Assembly: GCF_004342485.1 (NCBI RefSeq)
Contig: NZ_SMBU01000021.1
Location: 1 to 64,000 of the forward strand
Length of the DNA stretch: 64,000 nucleotides
Direction: 5' to 3'
Origin: Roseateles saccharophilus
GTDB lineage: Bacteria > Pseudomonadota > Gammaproteobacteria > Burkholderiales > Burkholderiaceae_C
How positions within the stretch are numbered: position 1 is the first letter of the stretch; each line of letters opens with the position of its first letter. Of the stretch, positions 25,025-33,847 are shown piece by piece. The notes under the pieces are model-generated. The model searched no databases. It saw nothing but the letters and a program-made list of their open reading frames with translations, and was not told the DNA's origin. Made by a program: the position numbers and the translations under genes.

Positions 25025-25684
25025 ATGCGACTGCTTGTGATCGAGGACGATCCGATGATCGGTCGGGCAGTCCGGGCCGGCCTGCTGCAGGCCGGCTTCG
25101 CGGTGGACTGGGTCACCGACGGCCGTGATGCGGAGCTGTCGCTGGCCAATGATGTCTACGACCTCGCCGTGCTCGATCTGGGCCTGCCGCGCGGCGACGG
25201 CATGCAGCTGCTGGCGAAACTGCGGGCGGCTCGCAACGAGCTGCCCGTGCTGATCGCATCGGCCCGGGACACGGTGCAGGATCGCATCGCGGGATTGGAG
25301 GCCGGTGCCGACGACTACGTCCTCAAGCCGTTCGACCTCGACGAACTGATCGCCCGGGTCCGCGCCCTGCTGAGGCGCCGCGCCGGCAGCGGATCGCCTC
25401 AGCTCCGCCAGGGCGACCTCGTGCTCGACCCGGCCAGCAAGGAGGTCAGCAAGGCCGGCGCGAAGGTCGACCTGTCGCCACGCGAGTTCTCCGTGCTCGA
25501 GGCGCTGATGCACAAGCCCGGCGAAGTGCTGTCGCGCGAACGCCTGGAGGAGGCCGTCTACGGATGGGGCCAGGAGGTCGCGAGCAATGCGATCGAGGTC
25601 CATGTGCACAACCTGCGCCGCAAGCTCGGTGCGGCGGTCATCAAGAACGTGCGTGGCGTGGGCTACCGATTGGCCAACCCCTGA
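25025..25684 (+). CDS. OmpR-family response regulator (QseB/PmrA-like)
   Basis: A protein of 219 residues. The receiver domain has the acidic pair in RLLVIEDDPMIG, the phosphoacceptor aspartate in AVLDLGLPRGDG and the lysine in DDYVLKPFDLDEL. The C-terminal winged helix contains LSPREFSVLEALMHKPGEVL and ends NVRGVGYRLANP. It controls genes when phosphorylated by the kinase encoded directly downstream (stop and start overlap as TGATG). A CTTAA-N6-CTTAA box upstream suggests autoregulation. The naming as QseB or PmrA is by general likeness only. Confidence 0.92.
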   Translation: MRLLVIEDDPMIGRAVRAGLLQAGFAVDWVTDGRDAELSLANDVYDLAVLDLGLPRGDGMQLLAKLRAARNELPVLIASARDTVQDRIAGLEAGADDYVLKPFDLDELIARVRALLRRRAGSGSPQLRQGDLVLDPASKEVSKAGAKVDLSPREFSVLEALMHKPGEVLSRERLEEAVYGWGQEVASNAIEVHVHNLRRKLGAAVIKNVRGVGYRLANP

Positions 25685-27033
25685 TGCTTTCGATCGAGCG
25701 GACGCTCCTGCGGCTGGTGATGGCCGCCTTGCTCATCGGCGCGGTGTCGGTGTCCGGCACGGTCTACTTCGCGACCCTCGAAGAATTCAACGAGGCCCTG
25801 GATGCCGAACTCAAGCATGTCGCGACAAGCCTCGCCAGGTATCGCGACCTCAGCGACGCCAGCTCGGCGCAGCGGCCGGCGGGCACGGGCCGAGTCGCCG
25901 AGCCCGAACTCGAGGATTCCGAGATCGAGACCTTCACCCGGGACGCCGCGGGCAAGCTGCTCTACGCGTCCGACGAGAAGGTGCGAATGCCCTTCATCGA
26001 CAGTGAAGGCCTGACGCGGGTCAGCGTCGGCGGGGAGAGCTGGATCGTCTACACCGCGCGTCACCGCGTGGGCTATGCACAGGCGGCGCAGCGCGTCGAC
26101 TCCCGACGTGCGATAGCCCGCGAGTCGGCGACGCGGATCCTGCCGCCCATGCTGCTGCTGGCCATGGGCATAGGCGGGCTGCTGATCTACGGCTTGCGCC
26201 TCGGGCTGCGGCCGCTGGACGCGGCAGCCCGCGATGTCGCCGGTCGCAGTGCGCGGTCGTTGGCGCCGATCGACTGCACCCGCCTGCCGGCGGAGATCAC
26301 ACCCATGGTGCAGGCCATCAACGGGCTGATGGCCAGGCTCGACGATTCGATGACGGCGCAGCGCCGCTTCCTGGCGGACGCCGCTCACGAACTGCGCAGC
26401 CCGATCACCGCGCTGCGGCTGCAGCTCCAGTTGCTGGACCGCAGTTCGGACGGCGCCGCCAACGCCGCAGCCAGGGCGGACCTGCAACAGGGCGTGGATC
26501 GTGCCCAGCGGCTGGTCGAACAACTCCTGCAGGTGGCCCGCACCGAGCCCGAGGCCCAGATTGCGCCGATGCTGCCGCTGGACCTGGGCAGCATCGTGCG
26601 CGAGGTCGTCGAGGCCGCGAGCGCGAAGGCGGAGGCCTGGCAGCTGGACCTCGGCGCCACGCTGGCGGAGGAAGTCCCCGTGCTGGGAGACCGGTCGCAG
26701 CTGTTGATCCTGCTGAACAACCTGGTCGAGAACGCGCTGCGCCACACCCCGTCCGGCGGCGTCATCGACGTCGGCGCGGAGATGCGTGACGGGCGACCCG
26801 TGCTCTTCGTGCTCGACACCGGGCCGGGGATTCCCAAGGCCGAGCGCGAGCGGGTGTTCGACCGCTTCTACCGCGGCGGGCAACCGGCCCGCTCCGGGCG
26901 TGCCGCGCTGGGAAGCGGGCTGGGCCTGGCCATCGTCAAGGCCATCGCCGGGCAGCACGGTGCCGTCGTCGAGTTGCTGGACAGGGTTGGCGAGCCCGGC
27001 CTCGAAGTGCGCGTGTCCTTTCCGCGCCGCTGA
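25684..27033 (+). CDS. Sensor histidine kinase (QseC-like)
   Basis: A protein of 449 residues whose ATG overlaps the regulator stop. Transmembrane segments lie at about residues 10-29 and 155-175, enclosing a periplasmic sensor domain of some 125 residues. HAMP, the H-box FLADAAHELRSPITALRLQL and the ATP-binding boxes NNLVENALRHTP, VLDTGPGIP and GSGLGLAIVKAIAG follow. It autophosphorylates on histidine and passes phosphate to the upstream regulator. The signal is unknown; the neighbours are a COG4705 membrane protein and a small secreted protein. Confidence 0.92.
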   Translation: MLSIERTLLRLVMAALLIGAVSVSGTVYFATLEEFNEALDAELKHVATSLARYRDLSDASSAQRPAGTGRVAEPELEDSEIETFTRDAAGKLLYASDEKVRMPFIDSEGLTRVSVGGESWIVYTARHRVGYAQAAQRVDSRRAIARESATRILPPMLLLAMGIGGLLIYGLRLGLRPLDAAARDVAGRSARSLAPIDCTRLPAEITPMVQAINGLMARLDDSMTAQRRFLADAAHELRSPITALRLQLQLLDRSSDGAANAAARADLQQGVDRAQRLVEQLLQVARTEPEAQIAPMLPLDLGSIVREVVEAASAKAEAWQLDLGATLAEEVPVLGDRSQLLILLNNLVENALRHTPSGGVIDVGAEMRDGRPVLFVLDTGPGIPKAERERVFDRFYRGGQPARSGRAALGSGLGLAIVKAIAGQHGAVVELLDRVGEPGLEVRVSFPRR

Positions 27034-27065
27034 CCGCGAGTTCTGCCGCGGGCACGACCGCGATC

Positions 27066-27082
27066 CTTAAGTCAGGGATAAG
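27066..27082 (+). promoter_or_regulatory. TTAAG-type box before the COG4705 gene
   Basis: CTTAAG is followed after one helical turn by GATAAG (half-sites TTAAG at 27067 and ATAAG at 27078). It lies between the kinase gene and the COG4705 gene, suggesting a second promoter under the same regulator. No clear -10 is visible. Confidence 0.4.
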
Positions 27083-27204
27083 GGGCGCCGTCACACACTG
27101 CGCGCCATGGTGGCAGATCCCGGCAAGGACAGCGCCATGCACGGCAAAGACCGAGCTGCGCCCCCGGGCCCACATTGCCACCGAGCTTTCCTCAAGGAGT
27201 CTTC

Positions 27205-27987
27205 ATGCTCGAACCGCATCCATCAACCTCGATCGACTGGCGCAACAAGGTGCCGGCGATCGCCCTCTCCTTCTGGGTCATCAAGGTGCTCTCCACGACC
27301 GTGGGCGAGACCGGCGCCGACTTCCTCGCCGTGCAGGTCGGCTGGGGCCAGGGCCCCACCAGCCTGGCCATGGCCGCAATGCTCGTGGCCGCGCTCATCG
27401 TGCAGCTGCGTGCGAAGACCTATGTGCCCTGGATCTACTGGCTCAGCGTCGTGCTGGTCAGCGTGGTCGGGACGCAGATCACCGATCTGCTGACCGATGG
27501 GCTCGGCATCAGCCTCTATGCCAGCAGCGTGGCCTTCGCCATCGCGCTCGCAGCAATCTTCGCGCGCTGGCATGGGGTCGAGAAGACGCTTTCGATACAG
27601 ACGATCGTCACGCGCCGACGCGAGCTCTTCTACTGGGCCGCCATCCTCTGCACCTTCGCACTCGGAACGGCCGTGGGTGACCTGGCCACGGAGGCCCTGG
27701 GCCTGGGCTTCGCGCTGGGCTCGGTCGTCTTCGGCGCGCTGCTGTGCGCCACCTATGCCGCCTGGCTGATGGGCGCCAACGCCGTGCTCAGCTTCTGGGT
27801 CGCCTACATCCTGACGCGCCCCTTCGGTGCCGCGATCGGCGACCTGCTGACGCAGGACAGGACCTACGGCGGCATGGGCATAGGCCCCATGTGGACCAGC
27901 GCCATCTTCCTGAGCTTCATCGTCTCGCTCGTCGCACTGGCACAGGTTCAGGCGCTCAGGCAGCACCGCCCTTCCGCCCTCCACTAG
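27205..27987 (+). CDS. COG4705-type integral membrane protein (paralogue 1)
   Basis: A protein of 260 residues from ATG 27205, preceded by AAGGAG at good spacing. It has about seven hydrophobic segments in an internal repeat: [20 protein letters not shown] near the start and [20 protein letters not shown] in the second half share the pattern of a helix followed by T-x-G-[ED]-x-x-x-D. The family, called uncharacterised membrane-anchored protein, has no known function. It sits with a two-component system, and a close paralogue is encoded at 34964-35737, so it belongs functionally to this region. Confidence 0.8.
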   Translation: MLEPHPSTSIDWRNKVPAIALSFWVIKVLSTTVGETGADFLAVQVGWGQGPTSLAMAAMLVAALIVQLRAKTYVPWIYWLSVVLVSVVGTQITDLLTDGLGISLYASSVAFAIALAAIFARWHGVEKTLSIQTIVTRRRELFYWAAILCTFALGTAVGDLATEALGLGFALGSVVFGALLCATYAAWLMGANAVLSFWVAYILTRPFGAAIGDLLTQDRTYGGMGIGPMWTSAIFLSFIVSLVALAQVQALRQHRPSALH

Positions 27988-28018
27988 CCCCTCCACCCCG
28001 ACCTTCACGGCACATCCC

Positions 28019-28432
28019 ATGAAAACCATGCACACCCTGTCCCGCACCCTCTTCGCCGCCTCGAGCGTGCTTTTCCTCGCACTCGGCGCGCCCGTCGCAA
28101 GCATCGCCAATGCCGCGCCGCCGGCATCCGCCAACGCTCAGAGCAAGCTGGGCGATCTGAGCGCCTTTCGCAAGATCGCGGCGGACGTCGACGCCATCGT
28201 CCAGTCCGGCGACCTCGCCAAGGCCAAGGCGCGGATCAAGGATCTGGAGGTGAGCTGGGACGCCGCCGAAGCCGGCCTCAAGCCTCGTGCGGCCGCCGAC
28301 TGGCATGTCGTCGACAAGGCGATCGACCACGCGCTCGCCGCCCTGCGCGCGGACAAGCCCAATGCCGGCGATTGCAAGAAGGCGATGGCCGAGCTGCTGT
28401 CCACGTTCGACGCCATGAAGGGCAAGGCCTGA
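28019..28432 (+). CDS. Small secreted helical protein, unknown function
   Basis: A protein of 137 residues with a signal peptide ending about NAAPPASA. The mature part is helical, with [20 protein letters not shown], then [20 protein letters not shown], and a C-terminal [21 protein letters not shown] recognise relatives next to COG4705 genes but no function. It lies 31 bp after the COG4705 gene and ends in a good terminator, so it closes the unit begun by the first two-component system. Confidence 0.7.
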   Translation: MKTMHTLSRTLFAASSVLFLALGAPVASIANAAPPASANAQSKLGDLSAFRKIAADVDAIVQSGDLAKAKARIKDLEVSWDAAEAGLKPRAAADWHVVDKAIDHALAALRADKPNAGDCKKAMAELLSTFDAMKGKA

Positions 28433-28461
28433 AGCGCCGAAGCGCCGCTTTGCCTCGCTCC

Positions 28462-28498
28462 CGCCCCCGCCGGCCGATGCCGCCCGGGGGCGCTTTTT
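28462..28498 (+). terminator. Rho-independent terminator
   Basis: CGCCCCCG and CGGGGGCG form an 8-bp stem around a 15-base loop, followed by CTTTTT. It ends the unit of the small secreted protein and separates it from the TTCAG-box locus. Confidence 0.65.
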
Positions 28499-28531
28499 CA
28501 TCGGCGTATCAGTGAAGCTACCTAGTCCCAC

Positions 28532-28585
28532 CTGAACATGATTTCAGGATCGCTTCAGGGAAAGTTCAGCCCCCGTCGATAGCGT
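28532..28585 (+). promoter_or_regulatory. TTCAG-box promoter 1 (PBP unit)
   Basis: CTGAA at 28532, then TTCAG at 28543, 28554 and 28565, each exactly 11 bp apart. The -10-like TAGCGT starts at 28580, 15 bp after the start of the last half-site. All four half-sites are perfect. This is the best copy of the six and drives the leader ORF and two PstS-like genes. Confidence 0.8.
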
Positions 28586-28638
28586 CCCGGTCAACGAATG
28601 CGGCGCCCATGCAGGCACCGCGTGATGCCGGAGACAAC

Positions 28639-28737
28639 ATGGTTGAACTGCGTTCTTCACGAGACGTGCATCGCACGCCGGCCTGGCCCCGGGTCGTTCC
28701 GGCGGCCACCCCTGCCTGCTGCAGCTGCCTGCCATGA
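28639..28737 (+). CDS. 32-residue leader peptide coupled to the first PBP gene
   Basis: ATG 28639 is preceded by GGAGACAAC, the same ribosome site used by the TonB receptor at 30942. The frame runs 32 codons and ends TPACCSCLP. Its TGA overlaps the ATG of the next gene (ATGA at 28734), the standard sign of translational coupling. Three cysteines close together could bind a metal ion. Leader peptides of this kind can control downstream translation; that role is inferred. Confidence 0.5.
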   Translation: MVELRSSRDVHRTPAWPRVVPAATPACCSCLP

Positions 28738-29792
28738 GGCCACTGCTTCATGGCCATCCGTCCCGGCGCACCTGCCTCGCGCTTGCCGGCGCCGGCCTGC
28801 TGCCCTGGCCTGCGCTCGCGGCCGGCACAGGCCATCCGCCCTATCGGCCGCAGGCCCCGGTCGAGGGCCTGATCCGCATCTGGGGGCATGGCAGCCGCGA
28901 GCGCTCGCCGGCCGGCGCACTGGTGGCCGCCTGGATCAAGGGCTTCCAGCACTTCCACCCGGCGATGCGATTCGAAGTCACGCTGCGCGGCGACTCGACC
29001 GCCATCGGCGGCCTTTACACCGGCGCGGCCGACATCGCGCTGATGGAGCGCCCGCCGATCGCCATCGAGCTCGACGGCTACCGCCCGATCTTCGGCCACG
29101 ATCCCTTCGGCGTCATCGTCGCCTCGGGCAGCCTCGACCACGCCGACCATGCGCCGGCGCCCGTCGTCTTCGTCCACCGGAGCAACCCGCTGACGCGGCT
29201 GAGCTTGCAGCAGCTAGACGCCGCAATCGGCGCGGACCACCGCCGCGGACACCCGCCGGTGAACACCTGGAAGGATCTCGGCGTCGACGGGCCGCTGCGC
29301 GATCGGCCGCTGGAGGTACTGACCTATGACATCGCCGGCGATCTGCCCCAGTTCATGCAGCAGGCGGTGATGGGCGGCAGCCAGAAATGGACCGGCCGCC
29401 TGCGCGAGTTCGGTACCCCGTCGACAACGGCGGATGAAGGTCGGGAGGCCGCCCGGCGCCTGATGCAGGCGCTGCAGCAGACACCCCATGCGCTGGCGCT
29501 GGCGACCTGGCCGGACCGGCTGCCTCAGGCCAGGGCGGTCGCGTTGTCGGCTGCCCTGCCCGCCCCCTTCCTGCTCCCGACGCGCGCGACCGTCTCCCAG
29601 CGCCGCTACCCGCTGGTGCGGGACCTGCAGGTCTTCGTCGAGCGCGCACCGGGCGGACCGCTGCAGGCGCCCGTGCGCGAATTCCTCGCCTATCTGCTGA
29701 GTGCGCCAGGCCAGCAGGCGATCGCCTCGGACGGCGGCTATTTCGCGCTGCCGGGCCAGGAAGCGGCCCGCATCAAGGAGACCCTCGCATGA
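28734..29792 (+). CDS. PstS-like periplasmic binding protein (PBP 1)
   Basis: A protein of 352 residues with an N-terminal export signal, possibly Tat-type (SRRTCLALAGAGLLPWPALA). The mature part starts VEGLIRIWGHGSRERSPAG and contains the family pattern of a long helix, HPAMRFEVTLRGDSTAIGGL, then VVFVHRSNPLTRLSLQQLDA and a C-terminal REFLAYLLSAPGQQAIASDG. It is the most divergent of the set: the usual WGxLGLxGEW segment reads WKDLGVDGPLRDRP. Members of this fold bind phosphate or other oxyanions, but here no pst transporter is present and the ligand is unknown. It is translationally coupled to a leader ORF and overlaps the next gene by four bases. Confidence 0.8.
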   Translation: MRPLLHGHPSRRTCLALAGAGLLPWPALAAGTGHPPYRPQAPVEGLIRIWGHGSRERSPAGALVAAWIKGFQHFHPAMRFEVTLRGDSTAIGGLYTGAADIALMERPPIAIELDGYRPIFGHDPFGVIVASGSLDHADHAPAPVVFVHRSNPLTRLSLQQLDAAIGADHRRGHPPVNTWKDLGVDGPLRDRPLEVLTYDIAGDLPQFMQQAVMGGSQKWTGRLREFGTPSTTADEGREAARRLMQALQQTPHALALATWPDRLPQARAVALSAALPAPFLLPTRATVSQRRYPLVRDLQVFVERAPGGPLQAPVREFLAYLLSAPGQQAIASDGGYFALPGQEAARIKETLA

Positions 29793-30832
29793 CTCAACAC
29801 GCGATGCGCTGCGTCGCAGCGCTGCTCGCCGGCTTCGCCCTGTCGACCGCCAGGGCGGGCGACGAGCCGGATTACCTGAGGGATCTGCAGCCCTATCGGG
29901 CCCAGGCTGCCGTCGCCGGCACGATCCGCGTCTGGGGCAACCCCTATATCCCGGAGCTGGTCCAGGCCTGGGAGGACGGCTTTCGCAAGCATCACCCCGG
30001 CATCGGCTTCGTGACGCGGCTCAAGGGCACCGAGGCCGCCATGGCCGGGCTGTATGCGGACATCGCGGACGTCGTCTTCATCGGCCGCGAGCCCTACCGG
30101 CCGGAGCTGCGCGCCTTCGAGGACTGGTTCGGCTACCCGGCCACCGGCATCAAGATCACGTCGGGCAGCTATGCGACGCAGCACAAGACCTTCGCGCTGA
30201 TGGTCTATGTACACAAGGACAACCCGCTGGCCGGCATGACGCTGGCACAGCTCGACGCGATCTACGGCGCCGAGCGCCGGCGCGGCGCACCGGGGCCCAT
30301 CCGCACCTGGGGCCAGCTCGGCCTGAAGGGCGACTGGGCCGACCGCCCCATCCATGTCTATGGCTACAACTTCGACACCGGCATGGCCGGCTTCTTCCGC
30401 CTCGCGGTCATGCGGGACAGCGACCGCTGGAACCCCGAACTGAAAGACTTCGACAACGGGCACAGGCCGACGGGCGAGGTCATCAACGCCGGCACCTACA
30501 TCCTCGATGCCGTGGCTCATGACCCGGCGGGCATCGGCTTCGCCAACGTGCTGTTCGAGAACCCCGGCGTGCGCCGCATCGGCCTGGCCGAGAGCGAGGG
30601 TCAGCCCTGGGTCGAGCCCACGAAGCAAAACGCCTGGCTCAGGCGTTGGCCGCTGACCCGCTACAGCACGGCCTTCATCAACCGCCGTCCCGGGCAGCCG
30701 GTCGACCCCAAGGTGCGCGAATTCCTGCGCTACATCCTGAGCCGCGACGGCATGCATGCCATCGTCGAAGACGCCGCCTTTCTGCCGCTCGACGCAACGA
30801 CGCTGCTGCAGCAACTGCAGCAGCTCGATTGA
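29789..30832 (+). CDS. PstS-like periplasmic binding protein (PBP 2)
   Basis: A protein of 347 residues with a signal peptide ending about STARAGDE. IRVWGNPYIPELVQAWEDGF opens the fold, followed by LKGTEAAMAGLYADIADVVF, VYVHKDNPLAGMTLAQLD, the segment RTWGQLGLKGDWADRPI and the C-terminal VREFLRYILSRDGMHAIVED. It overlaps PBP 1 by ATGA, so the two are one operon. The tandem of two such proteins in one unit suggests either two related ligands or a donor-acceptor relay. Ligand unknown. Confidence 0.85.
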   Translation: MTQHAMRCVAALLAGFALSTARAGDEPDYLRDLQPYRAQAAVAGTIRVWGNPYIPELVQAWEDGFRKHHPGIGFVTRLKGTEAAMAGLYADIADVVFIGREPYRPELRAFEDWFGYPATGIKITSGSYATQHKTFALMVYVHKDNPLAGMTLAQLDAIYGAERRRGAPGPIRTWGQLGLKGDWADRPIHVYGYNFDTGMAGFFRLAVMRDSDRWNPELKDFDNGHRPTGEVINAGTYILDAVAHDPAGIGFANVLFENPGVRRIGLAESEGQPWVEPTKQNAWLRRWPLTRYSTAFINRRPGQPVDPKVREFLRYILSRDGMHAIVEDAAFLPLDATTLLQQLQQLD

Positions 30833-30842
30833 GCGATGCGGC

Positions 30843-30896
30843 CTGAATGCTCATTAATCTGCAGTTCACTCCCGGTTTAGGGTGGGCGCCTAGTCT
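30843..30896 (+). promoter_or_regulatory. TTCAG-box promoter 2 (TonB receptor unit)
   Basis: CTGAA at 30843 is followed at 11-bp steps by TTAAT (30854), TTCAC (30865) and TTTAG (30876); TAGTCT starts at 30891, again 15 bp after the start of the last half-site. The half-sites are weaker than at site 1 but the spacing is exact. The receptor start is 46 bp downstream. Confidence 0.65.
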
Positions 30897-30941
30897 CGAA
30901 CTGCTACCTGGCTTCATTTCATATTCAACAACGGAGACAAC

Positions 30942-33833
30942 ATGAAGCAACGCAGAACACAAAGTGCGATCGCCGCCAGCCTTCTCATGTCCGGGCTCGG
31001 TGCCCTGCTGGCGGCCCCTGCCGGTGCCGCCGAAAACGACGACAAGAGCAAGCTGGACACGGTCGTCGTCACCGGGTCAGCCGTCCCGATGACCACCAAG
31101 GATGCGGCGGCCGTCTCGGTCACCGAGATGAACCGCGAGACCATCGAGAAGGCGGGCGTCAGCACCGACGTGCTGGAGGTGCTGCGCAAGGGCGTGCCGA
31201 CGCTGCAAGGCCGCGGCAACGCCGGTGCCTCCAACGCCAACAACCTGAACCAGCGCACCGGCGGCGGCTCGCAGCTGCAGTTGCGCAACCTCGACACCCT
31301 GGTCCTGGTGAACGGCCGGCGCGTCGCCATCAGCGGCATCGCGGCGGTCGGTGGCAAGGCCTTCGTGAACTCGTCGCAGATCCCGCCCTCGGCCATCGAG
31401 CGCATCGAAGTGTTGTCCGACGGTTCCTCCGCCATCTACGGCTCCGACGCGATCGGCGGCGTCGTCAACATCATCCTGAAGTCAGACGCCAAGGGCTTCG
31501 ACGGCGGCGTGCGCTACGGCAGCGCCGACAACTACAACGAGTACGGCGCCTACATGACCTATGGCGCGAGGTTAGACGGCGCCCGCTTCACGGCATCGGT
31601 CAACGCCTCGCACACCGACCCGCTCTACCAGAACGAGCGCTCGTTCTCGACACCCATCACCGGCCGCGTCAGCATCGTGCCGGGCAGCATTGGCGGCGCC
31701 AGCCCGGCCCTCCTCGCCAGCGGCCAGGTGTCGCCGAGCAAGAACAATCCCACCGGCGCCGCGGCCACGGCGCCCTCGTTGGCGGCGCTCATCACCAACG
31801 GCACCTATCTGGCGTCGAGCACGGCGGCCAATGCCGCCACCTACGACCTGTCGCAGTTCCAGACGCTGATGCAGCAGCAGGACCAGGTCGCGATCAGCCT
31901 CAACGCCGTCGCCGACCTGATCGGCCGCAAGCTGAGCGCCTTTGGCGACCTGCAGCTGTCCGACAACCGCAGTTCCACGCGCATGCTGCCGGTCGCCACG
32001 ACGCTGACCGTGCCCAAGGGCGCTGCCTACGACCCGATCACGGCCAGCTTCGCCGGGGTCAACTTCGCCGACTGGGACCGCCCCCTCGAGCATCATTACG
32101 ACCAGGGCGCCGCGCGCGTGACTGCCGGCCTGCGCGGCAAGCTCGACAACGGCTTCGGCTGGGAAGCCGCCATCGTCCACAGCCAGAACGACCTGAAGTG
32201 GGCCATGGCCAACGTGCTGTTCAAGCCGAACATCCCGCTGGCCGTGCTGGGCGGCTACGACGCCAACGGCAATGCGGTGGCCGGCGGCAAGTTCAGCCGC
32301 GTCTACGCCAACTATTCGACGTCCGGCGCCCTCAGCCTCCAGCCCGCGCTCGACCCCTTCGCGCGCGCGGCCGGGCTCGATCCCGCTTCGCTGGCGAACC
32401 TGTACGGCACCGAGCGCGTCGACATGTCCAGCAGGCTCGACTCCTTCGATGCCTCGTTGAACGGCACGCTCGGCTCGCTGCCCGGTGGCAAGCCCGGCTT
32501 TGCGATCGGCGTGAGCACGCGGCGCGAAGCCCTTGCGGCCCACACCGACGACAACGCGCACAACACCGGCCCCGGCGCGCAGAGCTGGCTGGGCGGCCAG
32601 TTCTACGACGCGTTCTCGAAGAGCCGCCGCATCGACGCCGTGTTCGCCGAGGTGCGCGTGCCCATCACCGGGGAGTCCTGGAAGCTGCCCGGCTTCTCGG
32701 CGCTGGATCTCATCGCCGCCGCACGCTCCGAGAAATACAGCGACGCCGGCAGCTCGGTGTCGCCCAAGCTCGGCCTGCGCTGGCAGCCCGTCGACCAGAG
32801 CCTGACGGTCCGGGCCAGCGTCTCGAAATCCTTCACCGCGCCGACCCTCTATGCGGAATACGGCCCGACAGCCACGCGCCTGGTCGGTAACGGCGTCATC
32901 CTGAGCACCTTCGGCCTGAACAACCCGGGCCTGCAGGGCATGGACGGCAACAACCCCAACCTGCAGCCCAGCAAGGCGGACACCAAGTCGCTCAACCTGA
33001 CCTTCAGGCCGGATGCCGTGCCGGGCCTGTCGCTGTCGGCCGAGTACTCGAATGTCTCGCAGAAGGGCTACCCGGGCGGCATCGGTTTCGCCAACATCCT
33101 GCAGAGCGTGAACGCGCTGGGCAGTGCGTCGCCCTTTGCCGCCAATGTGGCCAAGGGTGCCTTCCCCGGTCAGCCGAGTGCGACGCCGTTCGCGAACCCG
33201 GGTGACCTGCTGGCCTATCTGCAGGCCGACCCCAACAACTCCCTGAATGTCTACGCGATCGACCAGTTCAGGAACCTGGGCGGCGTGAAGCTGAAGGCAT
33301 TCACGCTCAACGCGGAGTACGAATGGGAGACCGCGGCCGCCGGCACCTTCACGCTCGGCACGACCGGAACGATCTTCGATTCCTACAAGTTCCAGGCACT
33401 GCCCTCCCAGAAGTTCTACGAATATGCCGGCACGGTGACCAACGGTGGCACCGGCGTGCAGGGCACGTTGCCCAAGTACCGCTTCTACACAACGCTGGAC
33501 TGGCGCCAAGGGCCGTGGCTCGCGACCCTGGGCAACACCTATGTGTCGTCGGTGACCGACCTCGGGCCCGGCGGCATCGTCTACGAGACCAGCAAGACCT
33601 TGAAGCCCCTGCCCGTCAGCGCCTACATGAGCTGGGACCTGCGGCTGGCCTACAGCGGCGGCCGTGCCGGTTTCCTCGGCGTCAAGAGCTACACGCTGGC
33701 CCTGGGCGTCAACAACATCGGCAACCGGATGCCCCCGCTGGCCCCACAGGCCTACACGGACAACAACGCCGACATCTCCTCCTACTCGCCCCTCGGCCGC
33801 ATGGTCTACGTGACCGCGCAGGCCAAGTTCTGA
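30942..33833 (+). CDS. TonB-dependent outer-membrane receptor 1
   Basis: A protein of 963 residues with a signal peptide ending near GAAEN and a TonB-box-like start of the mature part (KLDTVVVTG). The plug domain shows LQLRNLDTLVLVNGRRVAIS, IPPSAIERIEVLSDGSSAIY and GSDAIGGVVNIILK, all classic. The C-terminus is a 22-strand-type barrel ending with phenylalanine (VTAQAKF). Such receptors import bulky ligands (metal chelates, sugars, vitamins) using TonB energy. It heads a unit with PBP 3, a COG4705 protein and cytochrome b561. The plug form is of the carbohydrate/unknown type rather than a clear siderophore type. Confidence 0.9.
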   Translation: MKQRRTQSAIAASLLMSGLGALLAAPAGAAENDDKSKLDTVVVTGSAVPMTTKDAAAVSVTEMNRETIEKAGVSTDVLEVLRKGVPTLQGRGNAGASNANNLNQRTGGGSQLQLRNLDTLVLVNGRRVAISGIAAVGGKAFVNSSQIPPSAIERIEVLSDGSSAIYGSDAIGGVVNIILKSDAKGFDGGVRYGSADNYNEYGAYMTYGARLDGARFTASVNASHTDPLYQNERSFSTPITGRVSIVPGSIGGASPALLASGQVSPSKNNPTGAAATAPSLAALITNGTYLASSTAANAATYDLSQFQTLMQQQDQVAISLNAVADLIGRKLSAFGDLQLSDNRSSTRMLPVATTLTVPKGAAYDPITASFAGVNFADWDRPLEHHYDQGAARVTAGLRGKLDNGFGWEAAIVHSQNDLKWAMANVLFKPNIPLAVLGGYDANGNAVAGGKFSRVYANYSTSGALSLQPALDPFARAAGLDPASLANLYGTERVDMSSRLDSFDASLNGTLGSLPGGKPGFAIGVSTRREALAAHTDDNAHNTGPGAQSWLGGQFYDAFSKSRRIDAVFAEVRVPITGESWKLPGFSALDLIAAARSEKYSDAGSSVSPKLGLRWQPVDQSLTVRASVSKSFTAPTLYAEYGPTATRLVGNGVILSTFGLNNPGLQGMDGNNPNLQPSKADTKSLNLTFRPDAVPGLSLSAEYSNVSQKGYPGGIGFANILQSVNALGSASPFAANVAKGAFPGQPSATPFANPGDLLAYLQADPNNSLNVYAIDQFRNLGGVKLKAFTLNAEYEWETAAAGTFTLGTTGTIFDSYKFQALPSQKFYEYAGTVTNGGTGVQGTLPKYRFYTTLDWRQGPWLATLGNTYVSSVTDLGPGGIVYETSKTLKPLPVSAYMSWDLRLAYSGGRAGFLGVKSYTLALGVNNIGNRMPPLAPQAYTDNNADISSYSPLGRMVYVTAQAKF

Positions 33834-33847
33834 GCGGCCGGTTCTCG

